NCBI GenBank assembly: GCA_029721435.1
Contig: CM056576.1
Span: 119,029,166-119,093,165 of the forward strand
Direction: 5' to 3'
Origin: Gymnothorax reevesii
Taxonomy: Eukaryota; Chordata; Actinopteri; Anguilliformes; Muraenidae
DNA: 64,000 nucleotides
Under the pieces are notes generated by a model, which was given only the letters and a program-made list of their open reading frames with translations, was not told where the DNA came from and made no database searches. Position numbers and translations under genes: made by a program. This document shows, piece after piece, positions 1 to 11,973 of this stretch (positions within the stretch are counted from its first letter, which is position 1; every line of letters begins with the position of its first letter).

Positions 1-562
1 ATCCCTTGGGACCCCGTGAAGTGGGTTGGGCAGCCAATGGGGGAGTGGCAATTTGTCAGATCTGGAGCAGAAAGAGAATTCACAGTCAACAGTAAAAGAT
101 CTAGGACACAGAAACAAGACCTTCAGTAAAAGTGCATAAAGCATCCGCAAACGTAACACAAATCTGCAACTTTTAACATAATGACTGCCCAAACTTTTGC
201 ACTAAAGTGAAAACCCCTGGTGCGCGTAATAGTAACTCCTTGTGTGAGAAACTGTGTTCTACATTGGTGGTGGGCAATAGGAATAAGGTTTGCAGGAAAC
301 GTTCATATTTACCAGATCATAACATTAAAAGCTGCAGACTTGTTTCCTGTCTCTGGGATATTATTACAAATTTGAGTGCTGCGGTTTTGCTTTCAAACAG
401 TATACTACAAGCATTTCACGCCGCAGATAAGACACTCCTTTCTGTTAAATTCTGCACAGAACCACGCATGTAGGGTTCTGCAGGTCATTTTCTTCATAGC
501 ACAAAAAAAAAATGTCAGATAAAACGGCCTTTGTATCATTAAGCCATGGAGAGTTACGGGGG

Positions 563-620
563 AGAGAGCGAGAGAGAGAGAGAGAGAGAACATGAACGGC
601 AGGGGGAGAGAGAAAAAGAG
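563..620. repeat. GA-rich microsatellite
   Basis: A short GA dinucleotide run followed by GA-rich interrupted sequence (GAGAGAGAAAAAGAGAG). It is polypyrimidine on the ephb1 strand. Confidence 0.8.
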
Positions 621-3600
621 AGTGAGAAGGAAAACAAGAAGGCGCGAAACACATTGGCCAGACCAACAACAGGAACGGGCATGGAATGCTCGGGCCAACT
701 TCCCTGTCAGCTGAAGGGGTTTGAAAACCCAACAGAATTTGAACTAATAGTAGAATCAAGTCCTGGCTGTTTCAGAAAAAAGTCAATCCAGCCAATAAAA
801 GCTCCTGATGTAAGTGGAAGCGAATTTAGGTGTCATCCTGAAGAAGATGGGACAGTCAAAAACGCTATTTTAGGACATGCCCTGGAGTCATATGCAAAAA
901 AATGTTCCCAATGTACACCAAAAGTATCTTGAACAAGTTCACCTATAGCAGAAAGATAATTAAATAAAGTCAGTTACCTTCTTCGCACCATGCAATGAAC
1001 AGCATGAGGTTCTGGGCAAAGTTTGGAGAGTGAAAAGGCACGAGCCTAATTCACATTAAATCATACCGTAACATAACATGACATAACATAACATGAGTGG
1101 CGAGAGCAGGCCATTGAGCTCAACTGGGCTCGCCAAATATCTCTGTGATCACAAACATCATACAGTCACATCGTAATGAGCACTTTGCATAAATAAAATA
1201 AGCACAAGCCTTCAGAGTGATTAAGGAGTAGCGCAAAATTTCAGCAAAAACATGGAGCTGTAATTACGTACCCTAGGGAACTATGTAAAGTTGGCGCGCG
1301 GAGTCTGAAAATAAAGAAAATACTAGAAATAGGAAATACTAGGAAGTGAGACCCAGTCTGACATCTCCCTTGCCACATAATGTTCGGAGAAAGATCATTT
1401 ACAGAAAAATAATCAGCAGAAATGAGAAGAGGGACTGTGCTTGACAATCAGCACATATTATAACAGTACGCATTATGACAATGTTAGAATCTCTTTCTCA
1501 GTGGGAGGCACAAATAGGCACTAAAAGGAAAATCGGAAGCAGATCACGTATTAAATGTAATTTATGACAAGCCAGAAACTTAAAATAGAGATTACAGTCC
1601 ATTCTGAAGTCCTGTATGGAAGTGGGAAGCCCCTTGTCCTGCACTCCATCAAGTTTTAGCACAGTCGCAGCACCAGAACAATTTCATCTCCAAGATGGAG
1701 CCTCAAGATGAAGCATGACATGGCGGGGCCTGGTGCGGTGAAACAAGCTCCATCTCTGATTAACTTCCACTGCATGATACACTGCACAGAGTTCGAAGCC
1801 CAGTAGACTCCATATCCTGAAGGCACAGTATTCGTCGTTTCTTGAAGGGAAAATGTCAAACCACACATAAGTCGGAATGAGGGCTACGCAAAATGCTAAA
1901 GACAATAGCCAATCCACACAAGCAGTAATTTGTAAAATTCCAACTGGTAGCCGCAACACAGTCAAAATAATAGGGGATGGCCCAATCTGAGTGTTCCTTT
2001 TATTTAAATTTTTTTTAAGCATCGCAACCCTCCATTCATGTATCATTTAACCGTTTGCCAATTTTTTTCCCCCGACCAAAGCACCAATTTAACATTTTAT
2101 TTTTATAGCAGAGAGATTATACGCAATACTGCTTTTATGTTTTGCGCTTCTTTGATCAGTGTGTGCGGGGAAAACAAATCAAACATGTGGGAATGGTTTC
2201 ACCCAGCTCTATAACAGCTCACAAACAGAATTGGTTCTTGTTTGGGGCGCAGGGAGACATATGTCACCTTAAAATGCGAAATTTATTTCATATCAGGAGA
2301 AACATTTTCTCATATTGCATTTTATGTTTATAGCGGATGCTGCACCCTGAATGTACTCACAAATGTATTATTCATTTTCTACGCTGACGGTTGCAAGTGG
2401 GACACTGTTTAGCCTTGAGAGAGGAATTTCATTACAAGTACATATGCAAAGAAAAATAACTAAATGAATAAATAAAAAATGGAACTTTTCAACAATGACA
2501 GAATCGGTCAGGCAAGCATTAACATCTCTATCTAGACAAAAAAGCAGTCTGCATCTTTGGTCTACGGTCCCCATTGCTGAATTCTCGTATTTAGGAAAAA
2601 TTGTCAACTTCTGATCCAACTAGCCCACTTCCAGCAGTAGCTTCCCTAGGTCTTCCAATCAAGTTTTTAACCACGATTTTTAACCAGCCTAGCTTAATCA
2701 AATTCTGACAGCTTCAGCAATTTGCAAATGGCAGCTGGCAGAACAGGAAAGCAATGTAATAAACTAAAGAAGAAAATGCCTCAAATTCGATGTTATAGTG
2801 AAAAGGCTGGGAATCAATCCCCAGTAATCTTCGATGTGCCACATTATCAAGCATTCACTAGGGAGCCATTATTTTTTAAGGGTGCAGTGTCCAGTATGTG
2901 CGCATGACCCTGCAGCAGATCTCTGGAAAAAAAGGGTTAGCCGTATACAGGAAGTTGCTATAAGTGGAGGAGAGCGTACAGCACGACAGCTGTAAACCAC
3001 AGGGGAGAAAGGCTGCTAATTGGCTGATTCTACAATCGCAAGGGGAGGCAACAGATTGACCGACAACGGTGCCAAATAGCAACCAGTGAATGTTATCTGG
3101 TGTCAAAACATCTCAGGCCCAGATGCTGAAGCAGCCTCGCCATGTGTTCCAAGACTATCGAGGCCCTGAAGACGAGAATGAAGGTGCAAGACAGCAGATG
3201 TGAGCACAGTGATCGAAGTGGAAAATCCTACACTTCCCCTCATTGGCCTGCCCGTGCTCCTCTGGGACCTCACTTAGCAACATCTGTACCCCTGGAGCAC
3301 TGATTGCCATTATTATTACATTTATTTATTTCTTTTCACAGGGGTCATGATCTGGAGTCCATCTGGAAGCTCTTAATAGGAGCCGGCAGATGTATGCTAA
3401 AGAGATACCACTGCATTTGCGGGGGCTGGAACGCAATGTTGCACGGAGGGCAAAACAGAGCTTTCGAATAATGACTGCAGCGTGCGCACGTGACCTGGAC
3501 AATTCATTTTCCGCAGAGAACGTAGTCGATCCATTTTCTTTTTTACCTCACCACGGTGGTGATAAAATGCATGAGAGACGAGTGCTAGGGTGTTGTTGGC

Positions 3601-4904
3601 CTCTATTGATCCCCATATAAGATTAGTATGATGTAGCAAGCAGAAGCCAGCAGCATTAAACCGTAAAATTTGTTTTTTATCAGTGCTTGGCCAGTCACAC
3701 TATCAATGTGAAAGCAGGGACGCTGCACCCTAAATAAATGGCCAGTTCCAGAAGAGAACAGAACCAAAACATTCCAAGTTAAGTATTTTATCTGAATGGT
3801 CATAATTCAATACCGTCATAGTTAGCAAATCCATTCGACCTGAATGTACAGCTGCAATGTAATTAATGTTGTAAGTGAGTGAGTAAACTTTCATTGTTGA
3901 CAACACAATAGTCTGACATGACTACTTTGAAAATCCATTTGAACCAATAATCTGGATAATTGCCAATCATCTGGAACTCATTAGAGCACATATCATTTAT
4001 CAACGTACCAGAAAAAAATAACTAGCATCTGATAGACATAATTCTGAGTCTGAACTTTCACAACTTGCCATTTTAGAGCATGTAAATTCAACCAATAAAT
4101 CTACAGTTCGGTCATCATTTCAGAATGTAATCTGTGGAATTTTCAGGACGTCTGCTCAGTGACACTGAGGCTCTACTCCAAGCAATGCTTGAAAGTTGAG
4201 AAAATATGGGTTTAAAAGTCATAAAACATCTTGTTTCTTGATTTAATATTCCTTCTAAGACCAAGTATTGCTCTCAGTGCGTTAATTATGGCTAGTCTGA
4301 TTGCAGTCACAATATTAATATTGATTTCCAGCAATACATTTTTAGATTAAAATTTCTCTATGTTGTGCTGCCTAAATAGCAGGCAAAATGCTCTGAGCAA
4401 ATGTGGAGGGAGCTTCCTTCAACTTTAGCATGACAAAGAATGACAGCATGTATTACTGTATGTACCAAAATGTGGACTTTATTCTATGCTTACAATACTT
4501 GCAGCTTTATTTTGAATCAAAAGAGGCATTCAGTCACTGAGTCTAGAGAAATAAAATTTGGCAAATGAGAGAAAGTTCACTTTGCTCCAACTGATAATTT
4601 AGTGAACTGTGCAAATTTCCTTTTTTAATTAGATTTAGTTTACACCTGGGAGATTCTGAGAGAACATATTAAACTCACTGAGAATATGACAGACTGAAAA
4701 AAAAATAACCTAAAAAGTGTGGCTTGAATGACTGATACCAAAACCTCATCTGAAATATGCTCTCCTCTTCAAGGTTCGGTTCAACATTCTTGAGGGGTGA
4801 ACCAATTAACTCAGCAAATGCAAAATACTTCTTAAATCCTGTTTAATCAGAATTAAAGTGCATTTAGCCAATCTGCATGTAAGAGGAGCTTGATTGTAGA
4901 AACC

Positions 4905-5141
4905 TCGAGCAGAAGATTTGACATGGACAAGTCGACATGGTCTACAACATCCCCCGCCAATCGTGCGCTTCTTATTTTCGAACTTGATCAAGGCCTTAAT
5001 GGTCTGAAGCTACAAACCAAATTTGGTTACTGTGTCCGTAGTAGTTTTTGAGTGAAGCTGTCCCCTTTATCACGGACGGACGGACGGACGGAGGTCAAAC
5101 CTATATCCCCCTTCCACTTCGTGTTGGCGGGGGATAATAAT
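4905..5141. repeat. Interspersed repeat with inverted ATCCCCCGCCAA motifs and a GGAC run
   Basis: The motif ATCCCCCGCCAA at 4949-4960 is matched in inverted orientation by TTGGCGGGGGAT at 5124-5135. Between them lies an A^CGGACGGACGGACGGACGG run (about 5079-5095). I recognise similar wording (a GACATGGACAAGTCGACATGG segment, then CGGA repeats, then GGCGGGGGATAAT) as a dispersed animal repeat. Outer ends are uncertain because the similarity to the family seems to start before the first inverted motif. The class is unknown. Confidence 0.5.
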
Positions 5142-5522
5142 ACCTCCAAAGAATTAAGTGAGCCCATTGCATTACCGCCACATGACCTCTGTTGGAAAAA
5201 TCAAGCTATGCGCCTGCTGCATATTACATCTCAACACCATACTAGCATCCAGCTGTAGGCTCTGATTATAGGTCCCACAGGATTAGACCCCTATTGCTTT
5301 TCCCTGATTCGCTCGGCACGGTCAGCCATATGTTTGCAGGCAATGATAAGAGTGAACCCAGAAGCCACTTCCAAAATTCTGTTTATACATTACAGTAAAT
5401 AGGTTTGTGTGAGTTGGTTCACCAAAATTTACACAATGGTGCACTCACACTTATGCATGATACACATACATAACCAAATATGAGAGCAAGCCCATCTGTG
5501 TATGTGGTAGAAGTCAGCTCAC

Positions 5523-5587
5523 CTCGCCCAGTACTGTAGTGCTGCAGTTTGTCACAGTACACAGCATCCTTGGTGTACGCTCTCTTC
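5523..5587 (-). CDS. ephb1: EphB1 exon 9: juxtamembrane segment
   Basis: A 65-bp exon completes the Arg codon split by intron 8 and encodes KRAYTKDAVYCDKLQHYSTG plus a final Arg, leaving one base for the next codon. This is the membrane-proximal part of the cytoplasmic regulatory segment. The conserved pair of juxtamembrane autophosphorylation tyrosines (in the YIDPFTYEDP stretch) belongs to the following exon, which is not in the window. The acceptor is TTTGCCCACAG and the donor is GTGAGC at 5522-5517. Mammalian EphB1 has Ser where this copy has Cys (VYCDKL). The small size and the 2-to-1 phases equal the known vertebrate exon 9. Confidence 0.95.
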
Positions 5588-6146
5588 CTGTGGGCAAAGA
5601 TTTCAAACACATGAATAATGAAACACAATATTCCAGACAGAGAAATAGGCGTCCTTTACACTGAAACAGTCTGGCGTTTTACACTGAATGGGTAAAATTT
5701 GCCTCCATTTCACCATTTATTTTGAGTAAAAAAATATAAGCATCAATTAATGCCTATAATCCAAAACTACCAATGGTGGTTTGCCTCATAAGGTGTGAGA
5801 TATTTCCTTTCACCACCTGCTAAAATTATAACGAGTCACTAAAAGTACACTGGTTTACTCTCAAATTATATAATTTTCCAGAGCACACTGGTGTGCCTCC
5901 TAGTCAGGCCAGTCTGAAAATATCAGTCTGTCAAATAGAGAACTGATCCCCCCAGTAGTAATATAATTCACTTTAAAGTAAACAAGGCTAATGCACACTA
6001 ATCTAGCCTGTTCAACAGTAAACTGGGCTACTTGATTATAATTTGTTCAGTCCTAATACAAACCGATTCGTTTAAAAGTGAAGCATCCAACTGGACAGCA
6101 ATTGGTGCGGACCAATAGGGAATTTTTAAGGCGGAGGATCATGTAC
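5588..6146 (-). other. ephb1: ephb1 intron 8
   Basis: A 559-bp intron, by far the shortest in the window. It is AT-rich with no repeat or gene that I can identify. Confidence 0.9.
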
Positions 6147-6258
6147 CTTCTACAGACAATTGAAATGGCGACCAGAGAAACGATGAACACCACCCCGGCC
6201 GCTGCCGACCCCGCGATCAGAGGTAGTTGCTCCCTCAGCTCCGACTTATAGTCATCTG
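6147..6258 (-). CDS. ephb1: EphB1 exon 8: extracellular stem and transmembrane helix
   Basis: The 112-bp exon encodes ADDYKSELREQLPLIAG followed by the hydrophobic run AAAGVVFIVSLVAISIVC and then two arginines, the second completed by exon 9. This is the single membrane-spanning helix and the start of the cytoplasmic stop-transfer sequence. GSAAAG provides the small-residue helix-packing motif seen in Eph transmembrane dimers. The acceptor follows GGGTGGAG and the donor is GTACAT at 6146-6141, weaker than the other donors because it departs from GTAAGT. Entry phase is 1 and exit phase is 2. The intron upstream of it contains an unusually long pyrimidine-rich tract on the transcribed strand. 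Confidence 0.96.
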
Positions 6259-6263
6259 CTCCA

Positions 6264-6505
6264 CCCAACAGGAGGTGGGTGAATTAGGAAAAACAGAGAG
6301 AGATAGTACAGAAAGAAAGAGGCGGGATAGAGCAAAGAGGATATTGAGGAGGAGGAGAGGACAAGGCAGCAATAACAGAAGAAGCAAAGAGATAAGTATT
6401 GACAGGCAAGAATGAAGGGGAGGACAGGATAGAAAGGGAGAAAAGTGGGTGGGAGAATAGAGGGAGTGAAAGATAGGAAGATGTCAGGCAAAATGGAGGG
6501 ATGTA
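6264..6505 (-). promoter_or_regulatory. Long polypyrimidine tract before the transmembrane exon
   Basis: On the plus strand about 240 bases are dominated by A and G (repeated AGAGAG, GAGGAGGAGGAG, GGGAGAAAAG). On the ephb1 transcript this is a pyrimidine-rich stretch ending a few bases before the exon 8 acceptor. It is far longer than an ordinary 3' splice-site tract. Binding of PTB-type splicing regulators is an inference; a simple-repeat origin is equally possible. Confidence 0.45.
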
Positions 6506-7663
6506 AGCTCAAGTTGACATTAGGATAACAGGACATTGGGGTTTTAGCACTTTAAGCAAAGACTTTTGGTCTCAAAAACGCCCCGGAATTCTCTGCATTA
6601 CCACTCACAGCACAGAATGTCTGCAAATACAAGCCTGAGCTAATACATTCCAGCCACGATTCTGAGTGCTGAGTTCCCAGTCTATTGACTGCGAAAAAAC
6701 ACCTTGAGATTTCATTGAGATATCCATAGGAGTGGCCATGGCTCGTGGCGTGGAGGGCAGGATGGCCTGGTCTTGAGCTGTGACCCCTAGTGTGGGTGAG
6801 GGGGCCTATCTGAATCCCGCATCAACTATGCGGTCATTTTTCTTTCAATTTCCCTCCATTTTATTCTATGGAGCAGAATGAAAAACATTTAGAGAGGACG
6901 CAAGAGCTGTCACTTCTCCAACTAGACATGTTTAGACATAGATCTTTTAACCATTCAGAAAGTCCTAATTCATGTAAAGTACTGCTGATGACCTAAAGTC
7001 AAACAATTGACGATGCTTTAAGTTCAGTTTTTATATTGTTTAGACGCATTATACATCTTTTTACAAATCGTTTTGCAGGTGAGGAGTTAATCTAAGTAAA
7101 TTAAAGACTGCCACTAAATGGATTTCAGTAGTACTGGAGTGGCAATTTAACACAAGAGACTGACAGCGAAATACTTTCAGAGACAACCTTAGGAGTGCTT
7201 TCAACCATACAAACAGCAGCTGAATGGCCACCTGTATGTGCTCAGAATGCAAATAGCACACCGTTGCAACAACGACACAACTCAGAGCGGGGTAGCTAAA
7301 AAGCTTTGCAGTATGTGCAGTTGCTCTGGCTGCCGATCACTCGAACACTCTCAGCACTCCAAACACGCCAGAATCGAAGGCTGCAGATGTCAATCAACTG
7401 CCTTCCAAGAGGCATCGCTGCGGTTAATTAATGACATAAAACGTGTCGCTCGCTGGCTTCAAGCCCTGCTCGACAAGGCCACCAGCCGAGTCATTTTAAA
7501 GAATAAATTCCGCTACATGGGGTTTCTTAAAGGCAAACCACATGATCTTTACCTCGAAAACGCTGTCAAATAAAAATGCTAAGGCTTATCTATAATGTAC
7601 TTCGACTGTGTCTTTGCGAGCCTTTGTTAAATTCGCACGGCATCAATGTATGCATTATTATTC

Positions 7664-7881
7664 CGCCTCTGGAACTCCCTCCCTCCGGACATCAGAACCA
7701 TCAACTCATTGCCAGCCTTCACTACTCACCTCAAAACCCACCTGTTCAAACAAGCATTCTCACTCTGATCCTCTGTTCAACCCCCCCCCATTTTTAATTT
7801 TTTAACTGTTGTATGTTTATCTTTTTTGTACGGCGACCTTGAGTGCCTTGAAAGGCGCCTTGAAATAAAATGTATTATTAC

Positions 7882-7915
<34 letters not shown>
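7664..7915 (+). mobile_element. L2-type LINE 3' end (5'-truncated)
   Basis: An open stretch at 7664-7768 reads RLWNSLPPDIRTINSLPAF, then TTHLKTHLFKQAFSL and a stop. This is the conserved C-terminus of L2/CR1-clade LINE reverse transcriptases, where the WNSLPxxIR and LKTHLF blocks recur. It is followed by the usual short 3' UTR, including CCTTGAGTGCCTTGAAAGGC (a stem-loop of the UnaL2 type) and AATAAAATGTATTATTA, and then by an ATT microsatellite at about 7872-7915 that serves as the tail. Everything upstream of the last 35 codons is missing, as expected for incomplete reverse transcription. It lies antisense to ephb1. Confidence 0.85.
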
Positions 7916-7916
<1 letters not shown>

Positions 7917-9708
7917 AAATGTGACCGTATTTCCGGATACGGTACTCTGGTTACCATGCACAGGGGGGAGGGAAGCTACAGAGTCAGGAGAATTAAAGAG
8001 GCTAAAGTTGGCTTGGCAATGCAAAATTAGCTGACGAAGCTCCTAAAAAAACCCTGAGTTAGCCATGTGATTACCTTTCCCCGCAAGCAACAGGGATCTA
8101 AACGCAGACGATTCAATGGATCTAAAATATGAAAATGCATGCGAGAGGGAGGCTTAAGTCTTTGTAAAGGGCGGGCTACAGCAAGACAAACAATCCGGCA
8201 TTGTAGGCCTTTAATTATCAAAAGAAAAGAGAACGTTGACACGTGCGGTATAACACAACTGACTGAACTGGATATTAAGCAGAGCCGCAGGAGTGTTGCG
8301 CTAGCTGAATATCAAACGTTCACCTGGCAGGCTAAATGACACGCTCGCTAACTCATTATAGACTTAATGATATAATCTTAATGTCTCGCTCTCTCTCTCA
8401 GGAAATCTTGCTCTCTCTCCACCCCTCTCTCTAAGGACAGACCAGTACAGTGTTACGGGTGTACAGGGAGCTTCGGAACAGGTGTATCTCCCGCAACACT
8501 CAATTGCACACTCCCCAATTAAAATCACTTACTTTCACCATCACATTTACCAGTCATTAAGCACACACTTTAAATAGACTGCATGGAGAAGTGAGGCAAT
8601 CGGGAATTGTGGTAAGGGTGCGGGGTGCCACGTGATGGAAACTCCTATCCTTGGAGTTAATTGTCTTAATAATGGATGCATCTCGGTGTATGGCAAACAA
8701 ATGCTCATTCAGAGGTAACTGGCAATTGACTGCCAGGGTCAAGGTGCAAACTGCATTCTGCCCCAGTCAATATATCTATCACCATCATAATTCTTATTAT
8801 CTTCACTTAATAAGAAGCATTGCCTTCACCTTCAGCATCATCTTCACCATTAAACCACCGCCATCATCACTGCCATTGTAGAGCTTAATCAATGCCTATA
8901 CCAACTTGTCTCCATCGTCACATGAAGCAGATAAACCGATTTCTCTTTAGCAGGCAATGTACGTGGCAATGTATCCGTGGCATAAGTGTGTGCACGCACT
9001 TGTGGGTGTGAGTGTGTATAAGCACGCGTCTCCCTGCGCGCTTGTCCACGTAGCTTCTGTGCGAGAGAATTGGAGCAGAGCAGATGCACTTTGGCTATAA
9101 AAGCGCCAGGTTTGTTTGATGACTCGTGATAACTCCGGAGGAGAGAGCCGAAATGGGGCTGGATTTTAATGCGCGAGAAAACAAAGGCGCAGTCTGACAA
9201 TCACCTCGTCCGTCTTTTACTACTTAATAAATGCAATCTATGCTTTCCAGGTTAGAGAATGAGCATTTTGAGAGTGCTGTAAGGAGGTGGAAATCTGTAT
9301 TCGTGATGAAGTTAAATGCACACGTGTCCTGGCATCAGATCTCGTCTTACCCAAACACCCACCCCTCCCCCACTCGTCCCTGATGTGGGTGGGGGGGTGG
9401 GGTGATGATACTGAGCATGACAGAGCAGCTCATTGCATGCACTGGCAGGGAGTCTGCCGGCGGAGCAGGTGTCCACATTTCCAGGACAATCCCAGACCCC
9501 CTCGGCTGATAATTAAACACATCAATGGGTAATCACTGCTCAGGCGATCCGGAATCGCTCTCCAGTCGAATGCGGACTCCGAGGACGCAAATGAGCTCAG
9601 CACTTTCGCGCTAAGTCTCTCGCGCATATGCACATACACATGCAGGTGAATTACCTACCAATGCACTCGTTGCAAATCTCAGAGTCGTACGTTGGCAAAC
9701 ACACTCAC

Positions 9709-9871
9709 CATCTGTTAGGGTTTGGAAGCACATCTTGCCGCTGTACTTGCCGAAGCCGGCCACGGTCCGGGCCCGGACCTGCATCACGTACATGGTGCCG
9801 GGCTTCAGGCCGTCCACGCGGGCCGTGTTGGTCTGACTCTTCACCATGGATGAGTTGAACTCGGTTTGATC
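9709..9871 (-). CDS. ephb1: EphB1 exon 7: second half of second FN3 domain
   Basis: A 163-bp exon, starting in phase 0 and ending in phase 1, encodes DQTEFNSSMVKSQTNTARV, DGLKPGTMYVMQVRARTVAG and FGKYSGKMCFQTLTD. The VQVRARTVAG(F/Y)GK(F/Y)SGKM block is the conserved last strands of the membrane-proximal FN3 domain of EphB receptors, and NSS is a potential N-glycosylation sequon. The acceptor is TCTCGTGTAG and the donor is GTGAGT at 9708-9703. The membrane-proximal FN3 domain is reported to contact lipids and to help organise receptor clusters in Eph proteins. Length and phase equal the known vertebrate exon, so the boundary choice is firm. Confidence 0.97.
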
Positions 9872-10129
9872 CTACACGAGAAACCAAGATAGTTAGGACA
9901 CCAAACAACTGACTGCAAGTCTATTTATTAAGCCTACTCCTGTTGCTATCAGCAGGCTCAATTTGCTGAGCTATGTTTAGCCTGGCACACCCTCTTTTCC
10001 TCTCTTTGTCTATATTTTATTCCAGAGCACTTTTATATGACTTCATGCAGTATCTGCGGCACTATTTGCACTATTGCTTCTATTTAACATGGTGGTTCTT
10101 TTTTAAAGTTGCAATAGTATCCCAAATGA

Positions 10130-10499
10130 GGGCATCGCCAATATGCAAAAAATGCCCAGATGTAGCGCTTTCGGCAAAATATCTTGCTACGTCCAGAACC
10201 CACTTACTTCCGGTGCGTTACTGAGATCACGGCTATCGTGTAGAATCAGCTAGCTGTGGCTCAGCCCTGCACGCACGCATACGTAAATCAAGCCGAGGAA
10301 AATGTAAACATTCATCAAGCTTACAGCTAGTTTCACGAGCGTATGGGCGAGTATGCAAGTAAGTACCCGATGCGGTCAGCGATCAATTTTTTTCCCCACA
10401 GCAGTGAAAGAGCGACTGGGGTACAGAACCATCCCATAATGCATCTGAAACAGGGCACGAATGCAACATCCGGGCATTTTTTGCGTATTGGCGATACCC
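10130..10499. mobile_element. Inverted-repeat (MITE-like) element, 370 bp
   Basis: The left end begins GGGCATCGCCAATATGCAAA (10130-10149) and continues AAAATGCCCAGATGTAGC. The right end, read on the minus strand, begins GGGTATCGCCAATACGCAAA and continues AAAATGCCCGGATGTTGC. About 38 bp of the two ends match with few changes. No coding capacity is seen inside. The flanking triplets are TGA and TTA, which would be close to a 3-bp TWA duplication as in PIF/Harbinger elements, but this is weak. Confidence 0.65.
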
Positions 10500-11177
10500 T
10501 TACATTCTTGACCTGTTGAGATGATGGCTCATAGAAACTCTATTGCATGTTATGTGCTGTGATCGGATGATTGAAGTATGACCGTGTTCTTTTTGTTTTT
10601 ATTATCTGCTGTAAACCAAATTTCCTTCGGGATAACAATGAAGTTGAAGTTGAGGGCTCCACAGAGACTTCAGTATATATATACATTGCATATAAATCAT
10701 AGCCCTCAGACGGCTTTGCATTTTGACCTGTGGCATATTATTACCAGTGCTACTGAACTCCACGTCCTGCGGGCAATCAGTTTCTGTGGTGTTTGCTCCA
10801 GACATGCAGATAACACCTGCTTTAGCTTATTAGCTCACCGCCTGGCTTCAGGGAGCAAAAACAGCAGCTGAGCGGAAAACTAACAGGGCAGAACTGACTT
10901 ATCCTCGCACAAATATTCAGTGTGATTCCCTCGATAAACAACACTGCAACTGATAAACACAATACTTAATACCAAATGATATTGGCAATTCTCGTTAATT
11001 AGCTATTACCCTGGGTGGCGCGGAGGCAGCTAAAATCATATGTTTATTGCAATATTCAGTTTATCATTATAATTTAAGCTGTGGATTTAAGTGTTTTTGA
11101 TTCTATGCACACACACAAACAAACAAACAAACGCATAAGCCTGAGGAACATTCACATTGAAGATCAGCTGTGAACAG

Positions 11178-11279
11178 ATCTTGCAATTTAATTAATCCTG
11201 AAGCACAGATTTAGTAGCCTTAAATTCAAGTTGATTTTGTAATTTAATTATTTTTGAAGCACAGACTTAATACCCTTAA
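11178..11279. repeat. Imperfect tandem direct repeat of about 50 bp
   Basis: Two copies share TGCAATTTAATTA / TGTAATTTAATTA, then GAAGCACAGA, TTTAGTAGCCTTAAATTCA in the first and CTTAATACCCTTAA in the second. The second copy is broken by the TTAA MITE and resumes with TTAAATTCA at 11974. Confidence 0.7.
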
Positions 11280-11973
11280 AGGAGTAGTTCAGGATTTTGG
11301 CCCTCATTTCCAAGTGAGCCAGTGTTTGAGACATGTGGAGACAGTTTTCAACTCATCTCATTCTGTCCTTCTATTTGCAGAGTTCGCTGGTGCTAGGCTA
11401 GCGCAAGTCAACGGTTTTAGTAAGCCTACCAATAAAAACAGTCTTACCCACTCCACAGTGCACCCGAAGCAAGTTAGTTATAACGCCAGGCTATCGATGT
11501 ATATGTCTGTGTTGATAGAACAATGTTTAAAATAAAACTGACCTTGCATCTCATGATTCATTGCATTTTGAGGGACTAGTTTCTCAGCAGCAGCAGAATT
11601 TCACTGTGCTTTCACATGAAATCAGTCCGCCGCTGTCTAGTTTACTATCAGGAAGTATAAGGAGCTGCTGCTGCTGAAACAAAAATCCTTCAAAATACAA
11701 GGTCAGTTTTATTTCAAACATTGTTCTATCAACACAGACATATACATCGATAGCCTGGCATTATAACTAACTTGCTTCGGGTGCACTGTGGAGTGGGTAA
11801 GACTATTTTTATTGGTGGGCTACCTAAAACTGTTGACTTGCGCTAACCTAGCACCAGTGAACTCTGCAAATAGAAGGACAGAATAAGATGAGTTGAAAAC
11901 TGTCTCCACATGTCTCAAACACTCTGGCTCACTTGGAAATGAGGTCCTATGTCCAAAATCCCAAACTACTCCT
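11280..11973. mobile_element. Palindromic TTAA-flanked MITE, 694 bp
   Basis: The element begins AGGAGTAGTTCAGGATTTTG at 11280 and ends with the inverted form at 11973. The arms pair over most of their length: the left arm 11280-11540 matches the right arm 11705-11973 in inverted orientation, and the centre also folds (CAGCAGCAGCAG against CTGCTGCTGCTG). Both ends are flanked by TTAA (11276-11279 and 11974-11977), the target duplication of piggyBac and Kolobok-type elements. There is no transposase gene, so it is non-autonomous. The TIR does not start with CCC, so assignment to piggyBac rather than Kolobok or another TTAA family is open. Confidence 0.88.

Larger units (their letters stand above)
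1..5522 (-). other. ephb1: ephb1 intron 9 (5' part; continues outside the window)
   Basis: No exon was found between the donor at 5522 and position 1. In particular no reading of the kinase-exon block beginning GMKIYIDPF occurs in any minus-strand frame, so the intron is at least 5.5 kb. It holds a short GA tract at 563-590, a small repeat of the unit CATAA/CATGA near 1066-1096, and an interspersed repeat with inverted C5/G5 motifs near 4.9-5.14 kb. The remainder shows nothing recognisable. Confidence 0.85.
6259..9708 (-). other. ephb1: ephb1 intron 7
   Basis: 3450 bp. It contains the long purine tract at 6264-6505, an L2-type LINE 3' end at 7664-7915 and a CT-rich patch at 8385-8435. The stretches 6510-7650 and 8440-9700 show no feature I can support. 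Confidence 0.9.

Noticed and set aside
1..5522. Search for the EphB1 kinase exon downstream of exon 9
   Set aside because: No minus-strand frame carries the YIDPFTYEDP or GxGxxG kinase start; the window ends within the intron.
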